From Betaproteobacteria bacterium (GTDB taxonomy: Bacteria > Pseudomonadota > Gammaproteobacteria > Burkholderiales > Usitatibacteraceae): DNA of 64,000 nucleotides. The stretch covers positions 675,501 through 739,500 of the forward strand of contig JADKJU010000001.1 of NCBI GenBank assembly GCA_016720855.1, written 5' to 3'. Below the pieces are notes generated by a model that saw only the letters and a list, made by a program, of their open reading frames with translations, made no database searches and was not told the DNA's origin. A program made the translations under genes and the position numbers. Shown here piece after piece: positions 29,440 through 38,447 of this stretch (positions within the stretch are counted from its first letter, which is position 1; every line of letters starts with the position of its first letter).

Positions 29440-30006
29440 TTGACTGACATGCGCTGCCCCTGGTGCCTCGGCTCGCCCGATTACATCGCCTATCACGATC
29501 GCGAGTGGGGCCGGCCGGTGCATGACGACCGCGTGCTCTTCGAGTTCCTCATCCTGGAAGGGGCGCAGGCCGGTCTTTCCTGGTCCACCATCCTCGCCAA
29601 GCGCGCGAACTACCGGCGGCTCTTCGCGGAGTTCGACCCGGCAAAGGTGGCGCGATTCACGCCCGCGCGAGTGGAAAAGCTCCTTCTCGATCCGGGCATC
29701 GTGAGGAATCGCCTCAAGGTCGTGGGCACAGTGAAGAACGCGAAGGCCTTCCTTGCCGTGCAGAAGGAATTCGGCAGCTTCGATTCCTTCGTGCGGGGCT
29801 TCGTCGGCGGCGCTCCGATCGTGAACCGCCGCAAGTCTATGCGGGATGTGCCCGTGTCGACTCCGGTGTCCGATGCGCTTTCGAAGGACCTGAAGAAGCG
29901 CGGCTTCACGTTCGTGGGCTCCACCATCACGTATGCCTTCATGCAGGCGGTGGGCCTGGTGGACGACCATCTCGTCGCCTGCGCGTCGCACACGTCGCGC
30001 CGGTGA
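29440..30006 (+). CDS. tag: DNA-3-methyladenine glycosylase I
   Basis: Tag removes 3-methyladenine from alkylated DNA. The 188-residue product has CPWCLGSPDYIAYHDREWG, the catalytic Glu in ILEGAQAGLSW, and C-terminal DDHLVACASH. These supply the Cys and His residues of the structural zinc site. The TTG start has GAGGAG nine bases upstream; an ATG three codons later is an alternative. It overlaps the GST gene (GTGA). Confidence 0.94.
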   Translation: MTDMRCPWCLGSPDYIAYHDREWGRPVHDDRVLFEFLILEGAQAGLSWSTILAKRANYRRLFAEFDPAKVARFTPARVEKLLLDPGIVRNRLKVVGTVKNAKAFLAVQKEFGSFDSFVRGFVGGAPIVNRRKSMRDVPVSTPVSDALSKDLKKRGFTFVGSTITYAFMQAVGLVDDHLVACASHTSRR

Positions 30007-30812
30007 GCGCCTTGCGGCTGTTCGGCAATCCCTTCAGTCCCTTCGCACGCAAGGTACGCATGGTCCTGGAATTCAAGGGCCTCGCCTTCGAGTTCACCGA
30101 CGGGCTGCACGAGGACAATCGCGCCGCCCTCGAGGCGGTGAACCCGCGTCGCGAGGTGCCGGTGCTGGTCGAGGGCGCCACCGTGATCGCCAATTCCGCG
30201 CACATCGTGGCCTATCTCGAGGATGCGTACCCGGAGCCCGCGGTCCTTCCCGGCGCGCCGGCCGAAAGGGCGCGGATGCGCCACTGGGAGCGCGTCGCGG
30301 ACACGGTGCTCGACCCGATCGTGGTGGACGTCTCGCTCTGGAGCTGGGCGCACCGGACGGACGAGCCGCCGCCGGGGCTGCGCGAGGCAGCCGCGCGCGA
30401 CCTCGCCTCGCTCTACTCGGCGCTCGAAGGAACACTCGCGGATGGCCGCGCGTTCCTGTGCGGCGCGATGTCGATTGCGGATATCGCGCTCTTCCCCAAC
30501 TTGTACGCGACGCGAGCGATGCGTCTGGGGGCGGACGCCAAGCGGTTTCCGTTCACCGCGGCCTGGCTCAGGCAACTGGCGGCCCTTCCCGTCTTCGCAG
30601 CCGACCTCGACCGGCTGCGTGCATGGCTGAAGGCGCTCGATTCCAGCACGGGCTTCGAGCGCGAACGCATCTTCTGGCGCGGCGACCGGATCGAATGGCT
30701 GCTCGCGAATGGCTTCCATCGCTGGTTCCTCGAGGAAATCGAGCAGGGCCGCGTCCTGTGGCCCGGGACCTGCGCGCGCGACGCCGAGGCGCCGCCATCG
30801 CCTGCCCCGTGA
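30003..30812 (+). CDS. Glutathione S-transferase family protein
   Basis: The 269-residue product has an N-terminal thioredoxin-fold domain (LRLFGNPFSPFARKVRMVLE, with NPRREVPVL containing the cis-Pro) and the all-helical C-terminal domain with LCGAMSIADIALFP. It is typical of uncharacterised proteobacterial GSTs. The GTG start overlaps the tag stop. An extra C-terminal segment of about 50 residues (RDRIEWLL-type helix) follows the usual GST end. Confidence 0.88.
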   Translation: MSALRLFGNPFSPFARKVRMVLEFKGLAFEFTDGLHEDNRAALEAVNPRREVPVLVEGATVIANSAHIVAYLEDAYPEPAVLPGAPAERARMRHWERVADTVLDPIVVDVSLWSWAHRTDEPPPGLREAAARDLASLYSALEGTLADGRAFLCGAMSIADIALFPNLYATRAMRLGADAKRFPFTAAWLRQLAALPVFAADLDRLRAWLKALDSSTGFERERIFWRGDRIEWLLANGFHRWFLEEIEQGRVLWPGTCARDAEAPPSPAP

Positions 30813-31465
30813 GCGAACCGACGCCCCAGCCCGCCGGGGTGATCTCCTCCGGCACGCTCGACCACTACGAGAGGAACGCAGAGAGTTTTCTCGAGGGCAC
30901 TCGCGACCACGACGTCACCCAGAACATCGCCGCGCTCCTGCGCCACATCGAGGGCGCCCCGCCATTCACGATCCTGGATTTCGGCTGCGGCCCCGGGCGC
31001 GACCTGGCCGCCTTCACTGCGCTGGGACACGTGGCCATCGGGCTGGACGGCGCGGCGCGCTTCGTCGAGATGGCGCGCGCCGGGACGGGATGCGAGGTCT
31101 GGCGTCAGGACTTCCTCGCGCTCGACCTGCCGCAGGCGCGATTCGACGGCGTGTTCGCCAACGCCTCCCTGTTCCATGTGCCGACCGCGGATCTTGCGCG
31201 TGTCCTGCGGCAACTGCACGCGACTCTCAAGCCTGGCGGCGTGCTGTTCAGCTCGAACCCGAGAGGCACGAACGAAGAAGGCTGGAACCGGGGTCGGTAC
31301 GGCGCCTATCACGACCTGGACGCCTGGCGCGCGGCGATGACCGGCGCCGGCTTCCTCGAACTCGAGCACTACTACCGCCCGCCCGGCCTGCCTTGCGAGC
31401 AGCAGCCCTGGCTCGCCAGCGTCTGGCGTCGCCCTGTAATAATGGGGTCAGGTTCGCGAACCTGA
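30809..31465 (+). CDS. SAM-dependent methyltransferase
   Basis: This 218-residue class I methyltransferase has motif I ILDFGCGPGRDLAAF, the acidic loop GLDGAARFVEMA, and a post-motif region LKPGGVLFSSNPRGTNEEGW. It is similar to small-molecule methyltransferases of the UbiE/TehB kind. The GTG start overlaps the GST stop (GTGA). The last nine codons are encoded by the palindromic element at 31436-31477, which therefore supplied the present stop codon. Confidence 0.87.
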   Translation: MSEPTPQPAGVISSGTLDHYERNAESFLEGTRDHDVTQNIAALLRHIEGAPPFTILDFGCGPGRDLAAFTALGHVAIGLDGAARFVEMARAGTGCEVWRQDFLALDLPQARFDGVFANASLFHVPTADLARVLRQLHATLKPGGVLFSSNPRGTNEEGWNRGRYGAYHDLDAWRAAMTGAGFLELEHYYRPPGLPCEQQPWLASVWRRPVIMGSGSRT

Positions 31466-31477
31466 CCCCATTGTTAC
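31436..31477. repeat. 42-bp palindrome (GGGGTCAGG type)
   Basis: The core 31441-31472 is a perfect 32-base palindrome centred on TTCGCGAA with arms AATGGGGTCAGG; allowing one mismatch it extends to 31436-31477. It lies at the convergent ends of the methyltransferase and the MaoC-like gene and may serve both as a terminator. It also encodes the methyltransferase C-terminus, so it looks like an inserted element rather than an original terminator. Confidence 0.85.
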
Positions 31478-31480
31478 AAC

Positions 31481-31996
31481 TCAGGTGACGGCGGCGGCGA
31501 CAGCGGACATGGACAGCGACGGCAACGTCGCGCGCGGGCGGCGGACCTTCTCGGTGGGCGCAAGCACCTCGGCCTCGCCGGAGATGACCTTCCTGCCGTC
31601 CTGGTTGGCGCACAGGCAGTCGAAGAACACGTGCTTGTTGTCATCTACCTTGCGGGTGCAGGTCACCGAGACCGTCAGCACGTCGCCCACCTTCACGGGA
31701 CGTGAGAACCGCAGCGTCTGCCCGATGTAGACCGTTCCCGGGCCGGGCAGCTCGTTGCCCAGCAGGCTGGAGATCAGCGCGCCGCCCCACAGGCCATGCG
31801 CGATCACCTCGTGAAACGGGGTCGAGGCGGCGTATTCCGGATCCAGGTGCGCGGGGTTCACGTCGCCGGACACGATGGCGAAGAGCTGGATGTCCTCCTG
31901 GCGCAGCGTGCGCCTGAGCTCGGCCCTGTCTCCGACCTGGATCTCTTCGTAGGTGCGGTTCTGGATGAAGTCGCTTCCGTCGGCAGTCCGGTCCAT
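31481..31996 (-). CDS. MaoC-like (R)-hydratase
   Basis: This is a 171-residue hot-dog-fold enoyl-CoA hydratase. The family motif appears as LFAIVSGDVNPAHLDPEYA, with the catalytic Asp and His, then VIAHGLWGGALISSLLGNELPG. The arrangement resembles the N-terminal domain of enoyl-CoA hydratase/phosphate acetyltransferase fusions, here as a free domain with an Ala/Ser-rich tail. The start is preceded by AGGAGGACG. It may feed (R)-3-hydroxyacyl-CoA into polyester synthesis; that is inference. Confidence 0.88.
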   Translation of the reverse strand: MDRTADGSDFIQNRTYEEIQVGDRAELRRTLRQEDIQLFAIVSGDVNPAHLDPEYAASTPFHEVIAHGLWGGALISSLLGNELPGPGTVYIGQTLRFSRPVKVGDVLTVSVTCTRKVDDNKHVFFDCLCANQDGRKVISGEAEVLAPTEKVRRPRATLPSLSMSAVAAAVT

Positions 31997-32067
31997 CGTC
32001 GTCCTCCTGGCAATCGACCCATGCTAGCGCTCCGGAGGCAGCGCCCCTTGATCTACGCCAAGTGCGC

Positions 32068-32110
32068 TTGGGGACAGGGTTTGCGGATGGTTCCGGCGAA
32101 TCGTCCCCAA
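32068..32110. repeat. GGGGAC inverted repeat after MFS gene
   Basis: TTGGGGAC at 32068-32075 and GTCCCCAA at 32103-32110 form an eight-base stem around a 27-base loop, just downstream of the MFS transporter stop on the minus strand. It could act in termination. The GGGGAC arms recall the elements at 6463 and 55061, but the similarity is limited to the arms. Confidence 0.5.
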
Positions 32111-32111
32111 C

Positions 32112-33326
32112 CTACCCGCGCGAGCGGGAGCCAACGTTGAGGGCCGTGACAATGGCGAGCGTTTGCAGGATGGCTACGCCCCAGAGGACCTGGGTGTAGC
32201 GCCCCGCGTCCATGAGCGGCCCGAAGAGGAGCGGCGCGCAGGCGAGCCCCGCGTCGATGCCGGAATAGACGAAGCCGTAAATGCGCCCGAAGGCAGCCTG
32301 GCCGAAGGTGCTGGTGGCCGCGCGGCGCACGAGCATGTCGCGCGACGGCCCGGAGAATCCTGCGCCGAACCCCATGATGCCCATGAGGACCACGATCCCC
32401 CAGGCAGGCGCCATGCCCGTGGCGAGCGCGATCGCGCACAACGCCGCCACGCCGAGTGCGACGGCCACGTTTCGTTCCTGCGTGTTGCTCTGCGAGGCGA
32501 AGAACCCCCCGGTGCCCGTCCCGGCCGCCGAACCCAGCAGGTAGGCGGTGAGTCCCGAGGTGGCGAGCGCGAGCGACAGGCCGTAGCTGCGCTCGAAGAT
32601 CGGCGCTGCGAAGTTCTGCAGGATGCCGAACGCCATCACCGTGAAGAAGAAGAAAACGAAACACATCCACACGACCGGCACGCGCAGAAACGCGAGCCTT
32701 CCCCCGGCGGCATGCTTCGAGTCCGCGACCGCAAGTGGCGCGTCCTGCAACAGCCCGCGGTTGAACAGCAGGATCGCGAGCGCGGCGAGTCCCACGAGCG
32801 CCGCAGCCACTCCAGAAGCCCGCCATCCCCACGCGCCCGCCACGGCGATCATCAGCACAGGCGAGGCCGCCCATCCGAGGCTCCCCGAGAGACCGTGCAC
32901 GGAGAACGCGTGGCCCAGCCGTGGCGTGGACACGCGCCGGTTGAGGAGCGTGTAGTCCGCAGGGTGAAAGACGCTGTTGCCCAGTCCCGCCACCATGGCC
33001 GCCACGAGCAGCATCTCGAAATTCCTGGCGGAAGCGAGCACCAGGCCCGAGGCCGAAAGCAGCGTAATCCCGCCGGCGAGCACCCGCAGCGCCCCGAAGC
33101 GATCCACCACGAACCCCGCAAGGGACTGCCCCACGCCGGAGACCACGAAGAACACCGTCATCGCCAGGCCGACCTTCGTGAACGAAAGCCCGAACTCCGC
33201 CATGAGCCAGGGGAACAGCGGCGGGATCATGAAGTGGAAGAAATGCGACGTGCTGTGGACGAACCCCACGAGCGAAATCACCGTCGCGTCTTGGCGAAAA
33301 CTGGTTGCAGGCAAGGCAGCGGACAT
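32112..33326 (-). CDS. Major facilitator superfamily transporter
   Basis: This 404-residue protein has twelve predicted membrane segments and the loop 2-3 signature in modified form (GFVVDRFGALRVL). It lacks features of a known substrate class; similar proteins are annotated only as MFS transporters. The ATG at 33326 (MSAALPATSFRQ) is the nearest start before the first helix; the upstream frame has no conserved sequence. It is divergent from the DUF1631 gene. Confidence 0.88.
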   Translation of the reverse strand: MSAALPATSFRQDATVISLVGFVHSTSHFFHFMIPPLFPWLMAEFGLSFTKVGLAMTVFFVVSGVGQSLAGFVVDRFGALRVLAGGITLLSASGLVLASARNFEMLLVAAMVAGLGNSVFHPADYTLLNRRVSTPRLGHAFSVHGLSGSLGWAASPVLMIAVAGAWGWRASGVAAALVGLAALAILLFNRGLLQDAPLAVADSKHAAGGRLAFLRVPVVWMCFVFFFFTVMAFGILQNFAAPIFERSYGLSLALATSGLTAYLLGSAAGTGTGGFFASQSNTQERNVAVALGVAALCAIALATGMAPAWGIVVLMGIMGFGAGFSGPSRDMLVRRAATSTFGQAAFGRIYGFVYSGIDAGLACAPLLFGPLMDAGRYTQVLWGVAILQTLAIVTALNVGSRSRG

Positions 33327-33613
33327 GACAGGGTCGGGAACGCCGGGGAAGTGACGAATTCTATCCGGTTTGGCCGGACCTTTCTCCCGCCGGTTCCGTT
33401 GACCCCAGTCAAAAGCGTTCCCTCCCGGAGGGCTAGGGTAAGGGGGCAACCCCGGAGGTGCCACCATGAACTCGCGCGTCAAGCCGTCGGCTGAAAAGGT
33501 CGAGGCGTGCATTGCGCGTGTCCTCCAGGCCGAGCGCGATGCGGCTGGGGCACTGACCCCGGTTGTAGCCGAGCTTGCGCCGGTGGCCTACACTTCGCGG
33601 GCACAACCAAGCG

Positions 33614-35620
33614 ATGTGTCCCATGCCCCCTGCGCCCGCCGATCCGGCATTGCTCAGTGCAACCCGTGATTGCCTCGCGGGCCAGTTTGCGCTCGCGATC
33701 GACGAGGATGGGGCTGCCGTAGTGGCGGTGCTCCAGCACCAGCTGGACCACTCCAAGGATCGCGAGAAGTTGCGCCCGCTTCACGACGGGATCGAGGCTC
33801 TGCGCGCACTGAAGCCGCACTTTCGCGACAAGCTCGATGCCGCGGTCCGCAAGCGCATCGACGCGAAGCTTTCCCCCGAGCCCGACCTGTTTTCGAAAAC
33901 GGCGCGTTTCACCGCCTCCGCCCTGACCCTCGTCACCGAGGATGAGGTGCAGGAGGAGATCGCCGTGGGCAATACCTCGCGCCGCCTGCGCGAGGCGACG
34001 GGTGACGAGCTCTACGCCCTCAACACGCGCCTTGCCGTCGTGATGGGCGTCGAAACGGTGGACGACGAGCGCAGCCCGGTGAATCCTCGCGTGTTCGCCC
34101 GCGCCCTTCTCGACGTGCTCGCCGAGATGGCCCCGGACACCGTGTCGCGGCTCGCAACGTTCGCGGCCCACGACTCGACCCTGTTGCAGGCAGTGGCGAC
34201 TGCCTATCGGGACACCAATGCGATGCTCGCCTCGCAGGGCGTGCTGCCGGATTTCCGGCGCAGCTACGGCGCTCCGCAACAGGTTCCCGGCGTGCACGCC
34301 GTCTCGCATTCGGGCACACCCGATACGGCCGACCCCGCCGCCATCGCCCGTCCTGCCGTGCCCCGGGCGCGGCCCGCGGCGCCCCCTGCACCCGTACCTC
34401 TTGCCGCCCCGGCGGCGCCTCCGCCCACCTCAAACCTGTTCGACCGGCTGCTGGCCAGCGCCTCCGCCCCGGAATCGCTGGTGACCGACCTCGTGGCCGC
34501 GGTTTTCGGCCGCCTCGTCGCCGATCCGCACCTCTCGAATGCCGCGAAGACGCAACTCGTGCGACTGCAGCCCCTGGTGCGCCGGTCCGCTCTCGCGGAC
34601 CGGCGCTTCTTCACCGACCCGGGCCACCCCGTTCGCGGCCTCATCGACGCCATGGCCGAACTGGGCACCGCGGACGCCTCGCGCCATCACGTCGAGGGCC
34701 GGCTTCCGGAAGAATGGCTGGCCGAGGAGACGCAGGCGCTTCTCGCCAGCGATCGGCACGATCCCGCCACGTTCGCCGCGGCCCGCGACCGGCTCGCCGC
34801 GCTCGCACAGCGCCACGACGATGTCCTCGCCGAGAGCGACGCCGTGGTGAGATCGGTGCGCCGGGAGGAGGAGGAACGCGCGGCGATCAGGGACTCCGCG
34901 CTCGAACTCGCGCACCGCATCTCCGCCGCCGAAATCACGGAGGTGTCCGCGCAGTTCGTCTACCCGATGTGGCGCCCGGTGCTGGTCCAGGCCCACCGCT
35001 CCACCGGACTCGGCAGCACGAGATGGAATGCCGATCTCCAGACACTGGACGACCTCCTGTGGACCCTCACGCCGCGGGGCACGGCGGACGAACGCAAGCG
35101 CCTCGATGAGCTGGTGCCTTCCGTGCGCGACCGCGTCTGGCAAGGCCTCATCCGCGCGCACCTTCCCCCGACCCAGATCGAGCTGCGGCTGGCGGAAATG
35201 GACCACCTGCACGCGCAGATCCGCCACTCGCCCGCTGCGGTAGCGAACGCGATCACGACGACCGCTGGGCTGGGCCAGGGCATCACCGACGAGGTCACGG
35301 CCACGCTCCACATCTCCAACCCGGAAATCCTCGACGAGGGCCTCGCGCGCGGCGCGTGGTTCGAGTTCACCCTCGACGACGGAACGCACCTGCGGGCGCG
35401 GCTCAACTGGCTGAGCCCCGTGCAGGGCGCATGCGTATTCAAGGACCCGGCGCTCAACCGGTCCTTCGCGATCTCGCTGGCGGACTTCCGCGCCCAGCGC
35501 GATGCCGCTCGTGTGCGCGCCGTGGACGGCCCGGGCGTGGCCCTCTCGTGCATCGAAGGGGCCCTCTCGGACCGTGCCCGCGAATTCGGGGTCGACCCCG
35601 GTCCCGCGCACTCTGCTTGA
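33614..35620 (+). CDS. DUF1631 family protein
   Basis: This 668-residue cytoplasmic protein belongs to the DUF1631 family of beta- and gammaproteobacteria. It starts with ALLSATRDCLAGQFALAID, has ETVDDERSPVNPRVFARALLD, a Pro/Ala-rich linker at about residues 230-275, and a C-terminal PilZ-like segment (ARGAWFEFTLDDGTHLRARL, NWLSPVQGACVF). The PilZ-like end suggests cyclic-di-GMP contact, but the RxxxR ligand motif is not evident. Function unknown. It is slightly shorter than many members. Confidence 0.85.
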   Translation: MCPMPPAPADPALLSATRDCLAGQFALAIDEDGAAVVAVLQHQLDHSKDREKLRPLHDGIEALRALKPHFRDKLDAAVRKRIDAKLSPEPDLFSKTARFTASALTLVTEDEVQEEIAVGNTSRRLREATGDELYALNTRLAVVMGVETVDDERSPVNPRVFARALLDVLAEMAPDTVSRLATFAAHDSTLLQAVATAYRDTNAMLASQGVLPDFRRSYGAPQQVPGVHAVSHSGTPDTADPAAIARPAVPRARPAAPPAPVPLAAPAAPPPTSNLFDRLLASASAPESLVTDLVAAVFGRLVADPHLSNAAKTQLVRLQPLVRRSALADRRFFTDPGHPVRGLIDAMAELGTADASRHHVEGRLPEEWLAEETQALLASDRHDPATFAAARDRLAALAQRHDDVLAESDAVVRSVRREEEERAAIRDSALELAHRISAAEITEVSAQFVYPMWRPVLVQAHRSTGLGSTRWNADLQTLDDLLWTLTPRGTADERKRLDELVPSVRDRVWQGLIRAHLPPTQIELRLAEMDHLHAQIRHSPAAVANAITTTAGLGQGITDEVTATLHISNPEILDEGLARGAWFEFTLDDGTHLRARLNWLSPVQGACVFKDPALNRSFAISLADFRAQRDAARVRAVDGPGVALSCIEGALSDRAREFGVDPGPAHSA

Positions 35621-35990
35621 TCCCGGTCAAAGTCGCGCCGGATTCCTCTCCTAGACTTGCGTGCATGGCGTGAGGATCGCGCCAGTGGCGCTCGAATTGG
35701 AACCCGCGCGCAGTCTTCCCCGCCGTTCCCCCAGGTACGGCGATTTCAACCGGCAGTGCCGCCAGGCATTTGCCGGTTTTTCTTTTTCTCGCGGCCCGGA
35801 TACGCTGCCACTATCGTTGAGATGACGGCGATTGACCGGGCGACCGCGGCCTGGATCCCTTGAGGCAATTCGTGCGGCGAGGCGCTGGCGACGGGTTGGC
35901 GCTGGAGCTGACCGCCAACGTAACCAAGTACCATGGCGCCAACGACTGTACTGACCGCGACGCATCCCTGCGTCGGCTGATGGGGCTTGA
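35621..35990. other. 370-bp intergenic region
   Basis: This gap follows the DUF1631 gene and precedes the multiheme cytochrome gene. It contains an intrinsic terminator at 35750-35788. A 118-codon open frame on the minus strand crosses the gap and part of the cytochrome gene, but it has no recognisable features. No RNA gene was recognised. Confidence 0.5.
35750..35788 (+). terminator. Intrinsic terminator after DUF1631 gene
   Basis: CCGGCA at 35750-35755 pairs with TGCCGG at 35771-35776, closing a stem whose 15-base loop could pair further. It is followed at once by TTTTTCTTTTTC. It lies 130 bases after the DUF1631 stop codon. Confidence 0.7.
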
Positions 35991-38429
35991 GTGAGCAATA
36001 GGAATCGAGAAACGCCGCCTCATCCGGGCGGATCCCAGGCAACGGGGCAACTATCCGCATCGGCTGCGGCTCCCGGGAGCGCACACCTTCGCATTCCGCC
36101 ACTCATCTGGCGCGTCTGGGGAGTGGCCGCGCTGATCCTGGTGGGAGCCATCGGCACAGTCCTGTATCGCGCAGGCGCGCCCTCTCGCGGTGCGGACAGG
36201 GACTCCGCTTCGGCACCGCCATCGGCCCCGGCCACCTATCTGGGCGCCAGCAACTGCACCCAATGCCACGCGAAGGAATTCTCGGCCTGGCAGGGGTCCC
36301 AGCACGATCGCGCGATGCAGCCTGCGACCGACGCGACGATGGCCGGCGACTTCGCGAACGCGAAGTTCACTTACGCCGGCGTCACGTCCACGTTCTTCAG
36401 GCGCGACGGGAAGTTCTTCGTCAACACCGACGGCGCGGACGGCAAACTGGCCGACTTCCGCATTTCGTACACCTTTGGCGTGGAGCCGCTGCAGCAGTAC
36501 CTGGTCGATTTTCCCGACGGGCGCAAGCAGGCGCTGGGCATCGCCTGGGATGCCCGTCCCAAGGCGGCTGGCGGCCAGCGCTGGTTCCACCTTTATCCGG
36601 GCCAGAAGGTCAAGGCGGGCGAGCGCCTGCATTGGACCGGCATCGACCAGAACTGGAACTACCAGTGCGCCGATTGCCACTCGACGAACCTGCGCAAGAA
36701 CTTCGACGAGAAGTCGAACACGTTCAGAACCACCTGGACCGACATCAACGTGAACTGCGAGGCGTGCCACGGCCCGGGCTCGAACCATGTGGCGTGGGCC
36801 AGGAAGGAAAGCGACTGGAAGCGATTCGATGCCGGCAAGGGACTCACGGTGGCCCTCGACGAACGACGCGGCATGGGGTGGATCCCGGACGCCGCCACGG
36901 GCAGCGCCAAGCGCACGCGACCGCGCGATTCAGCGCGCGAAATCGAGGTCTGCGCGCGCTGCCACTCCCGTCGCGGCCAGTTCACCGACGCACACATGGC
37001 CGGCCAGCCCCTGACGGACGCCTTCCGCCCCGCCCTCCTCGAGTCCGGCCTCTACCATGCCGACGGGCAGATGCAGGACGAGGTGTACAACTACGCCTCG
37101 TTCCTGCAGAGCAAGATGAATGCGCAGGGCGTCACCTGCTCCGATTGCCACGATCCGCACAGCCAGAAGCTGCGGGCCCCGGGCAATGGCGTCTGCTCGC
37201 AGTGCCACGCAACCGCAAAGTTCGATTCCGCCGCGCATCACCATCACCTGCCCGGATCGAAAGGTGCCGAATGCGCGGCGTGCCACATGCCGACCACGAC
37301 CTACATGGGGGTCGACCCGCGCCACGACCACTCGATGCGCATTCCCCGTCCCGACCTGTCGCCGAAGGTCGGAACGCCGAACGCCTGCAACGGCTGCCAC
37401 AAGGACAGGAAGCCGGCCTGGGCAGCCGCGGAAATGGCGAAATGGTTTCCGGACCGCAAGCCCGGATTCCAGGACTTCGCCGAGGCGTTTGCCGGCGCCG
37501 ATCGCGGCGAGCCCGCGGCCATCGCCCGGCTGATCACCATCGCCGCCAATCGCGCCGAGCCCGCGATCGTGCGCGCGAGCGCGATTTCGCGGCTGGGCCG
37601 GCATCCCGGGCCGGCGGCGCTTCCCGCCCTGCGGGGCGCTCTCGACGATCCGGACGCCATGGTCCGAGCGGCCGCCGTATCCGCCCTCGGTGGCGCCGAT
37701 GAAGCGACGCGCGCGAGCGTTCTCGCCCGCATGCTCGACGACCCCGTGCGCCTGGTGCGCATGGAAGCGGCGCGCGAGCTGGCCGGGACCTCCGTGGAAA
37801 AGGCAAGACTGGAGAGCGCCACCGCCGAGTTCGTCGCCGAGCAGACCTTCAACGCCGATCGCCCGGAGTCGCACCTGGCGCTCGGCAATCTCGCCGCGGC
37901 GCGCGGGGATTTCGACGGCGCACTCGCTGGCTACCGCAAGGCGCTTGCAGTGGATCCCGGCTTCATCGAGGCGGCGATCAATCTCGCCGATCTCTACCGC
38001 GCACGGGGCGACGAGAAGCTCGCGGAAGAGACGCTGCGCGCGGCCCTCAGGCGCGATCCCGCATCGGCCGGCGCCCATCACGCGCTCGGGCTGGTCCTCG
38101 TGCGGCAGAAGCGCATGCCCGAAGCGATCACCGAGCTGTCCCGCGCCACGACCCTTGCGCCGGCCGATGCGCGCTTTGCCTATGTTTACGGGGTGGCGCT
38201 ATTCGAAGGCGGCCGGAAGGCGGACGCCTTGCGGACCCTGGATGCGGCGCTGGCGCGCCATCCGTACGACCGCGACATCCTGTTCGCGGCGGCGTCCTAT
38301 CGCGCGGGGACTGGCGACAAGGCCGGTGCGCTCCCGTATGCGCGCCGCCTGCAGGCGGTCGATGCCGACAACCCGCAGGTCAGGCAGTTCGTGCGCACGC
38401 TGGAAGGCGGCAATCCGGCCGCGCAGTAG
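35991..38429 (+). CDS. Octaheme c-type cytochrome with HEAT and TPR repeats
   Basis: This 812-residue protein is anchored by one N-terminal helix (WRVWGVAALILVGAIGTVLY), with the rest in the periplasm. Eight CxxCH heme sites are visible, in order CTQCH, CADCH, CEACH, CARCH, CSDCH, CSQCH, CAACH and CNGCH (about residues 90-470). Next come HEAT-like repeats (about 500-620, LPALRGALDDPDAMVRAAAV) and four or five TPR units (about 640-800). This is the layout of multiheme/TPR proteins thought to take part in periplasmic electron transfer complexes. The GTG start lacks a strong ribosome binding site. Confidence 0.88.
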   Translation: MSNRNRETPPHPGGSQATGQLSASAAAPGSAHLRIPPLIWRVWGVAALILVGAIGTVLYRAGAPSRGADRDSASAPPSAPATYLGASNCTQCHAKEFSAWQGSQHDRAMQPATDATMAGDFANAKFTYAGVTSTFFRRDGKFFVNTDGADGKLADFRISYTFGVEPLQQYLVDFPDGRKQALGIAWDARPKAAGGQRWFHLYPGQKVKAGERLHWTGIDQNWNYQCADCHSTNLRKNFDEKSNTFRTTWTDINVNCEACHGPGSNHVAWARKESDWKRFDAGKGLTVALDERRGMGWIPDAATGSAKRTRPRDSAREIEVCARCHSRRGQFTDAHMAGQPLTDAFRPALLESGLYHADGQMQDEVYNYASFLQSKMNAQGVTCSDCHDPHSQKLRAPGNGVCSQCHATAKFDSAAHHHHLPGSKGAECAACHMPTTTYMGVDPRHDHSMRIPRPDLSPKVGTPNACNGCHKDRKPAWAAAEMAKWFPDRKPGFQDFAEAFAGADRGEPAAIARLITIAANRAEPAIVRASAISRLGRHPGPAALPALRGALDDPDAMVRAAAVSALGGADEATRASVLARMLDDPVRLVRMEAARELAGTSVEKARLESATAEFVAEQTFNADRPESHLALGNLAAARGDFDGALAGYRKALAVDPGFIEAAINLADLYRARGDEKLAEETLRAALRRDPASAGAHHALGLVLVRQKRMPEAITELSRATTLAPADARFAYVYGVALFEGGRKADALRTLDAALARHPYDRDILFAAASYRAGTGDKAGALPYARRLQAVDADNPQVRQFVRTLEGGNPAAQ

Positions 38430-38447
38430 GCGGCCGGTTCCCTCGTG

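Noticed and set aside
33466..33669. 67-codon plus-strand ORF before the DUF1631 gene
   Set aside because: It has a plausible ATG but overlaps the DUF1631 start in another frame and lacks any conserved feature; it may be leader sequence only.
35746..36102. 118-codon minus-strand ORF between DUF1631 and the cytochrome gene
   Set aside because: It overlaps an intrinsic terminator and the start of the cytochrome gene, has no recognisable motif, and no good ribosome binding site was seen.
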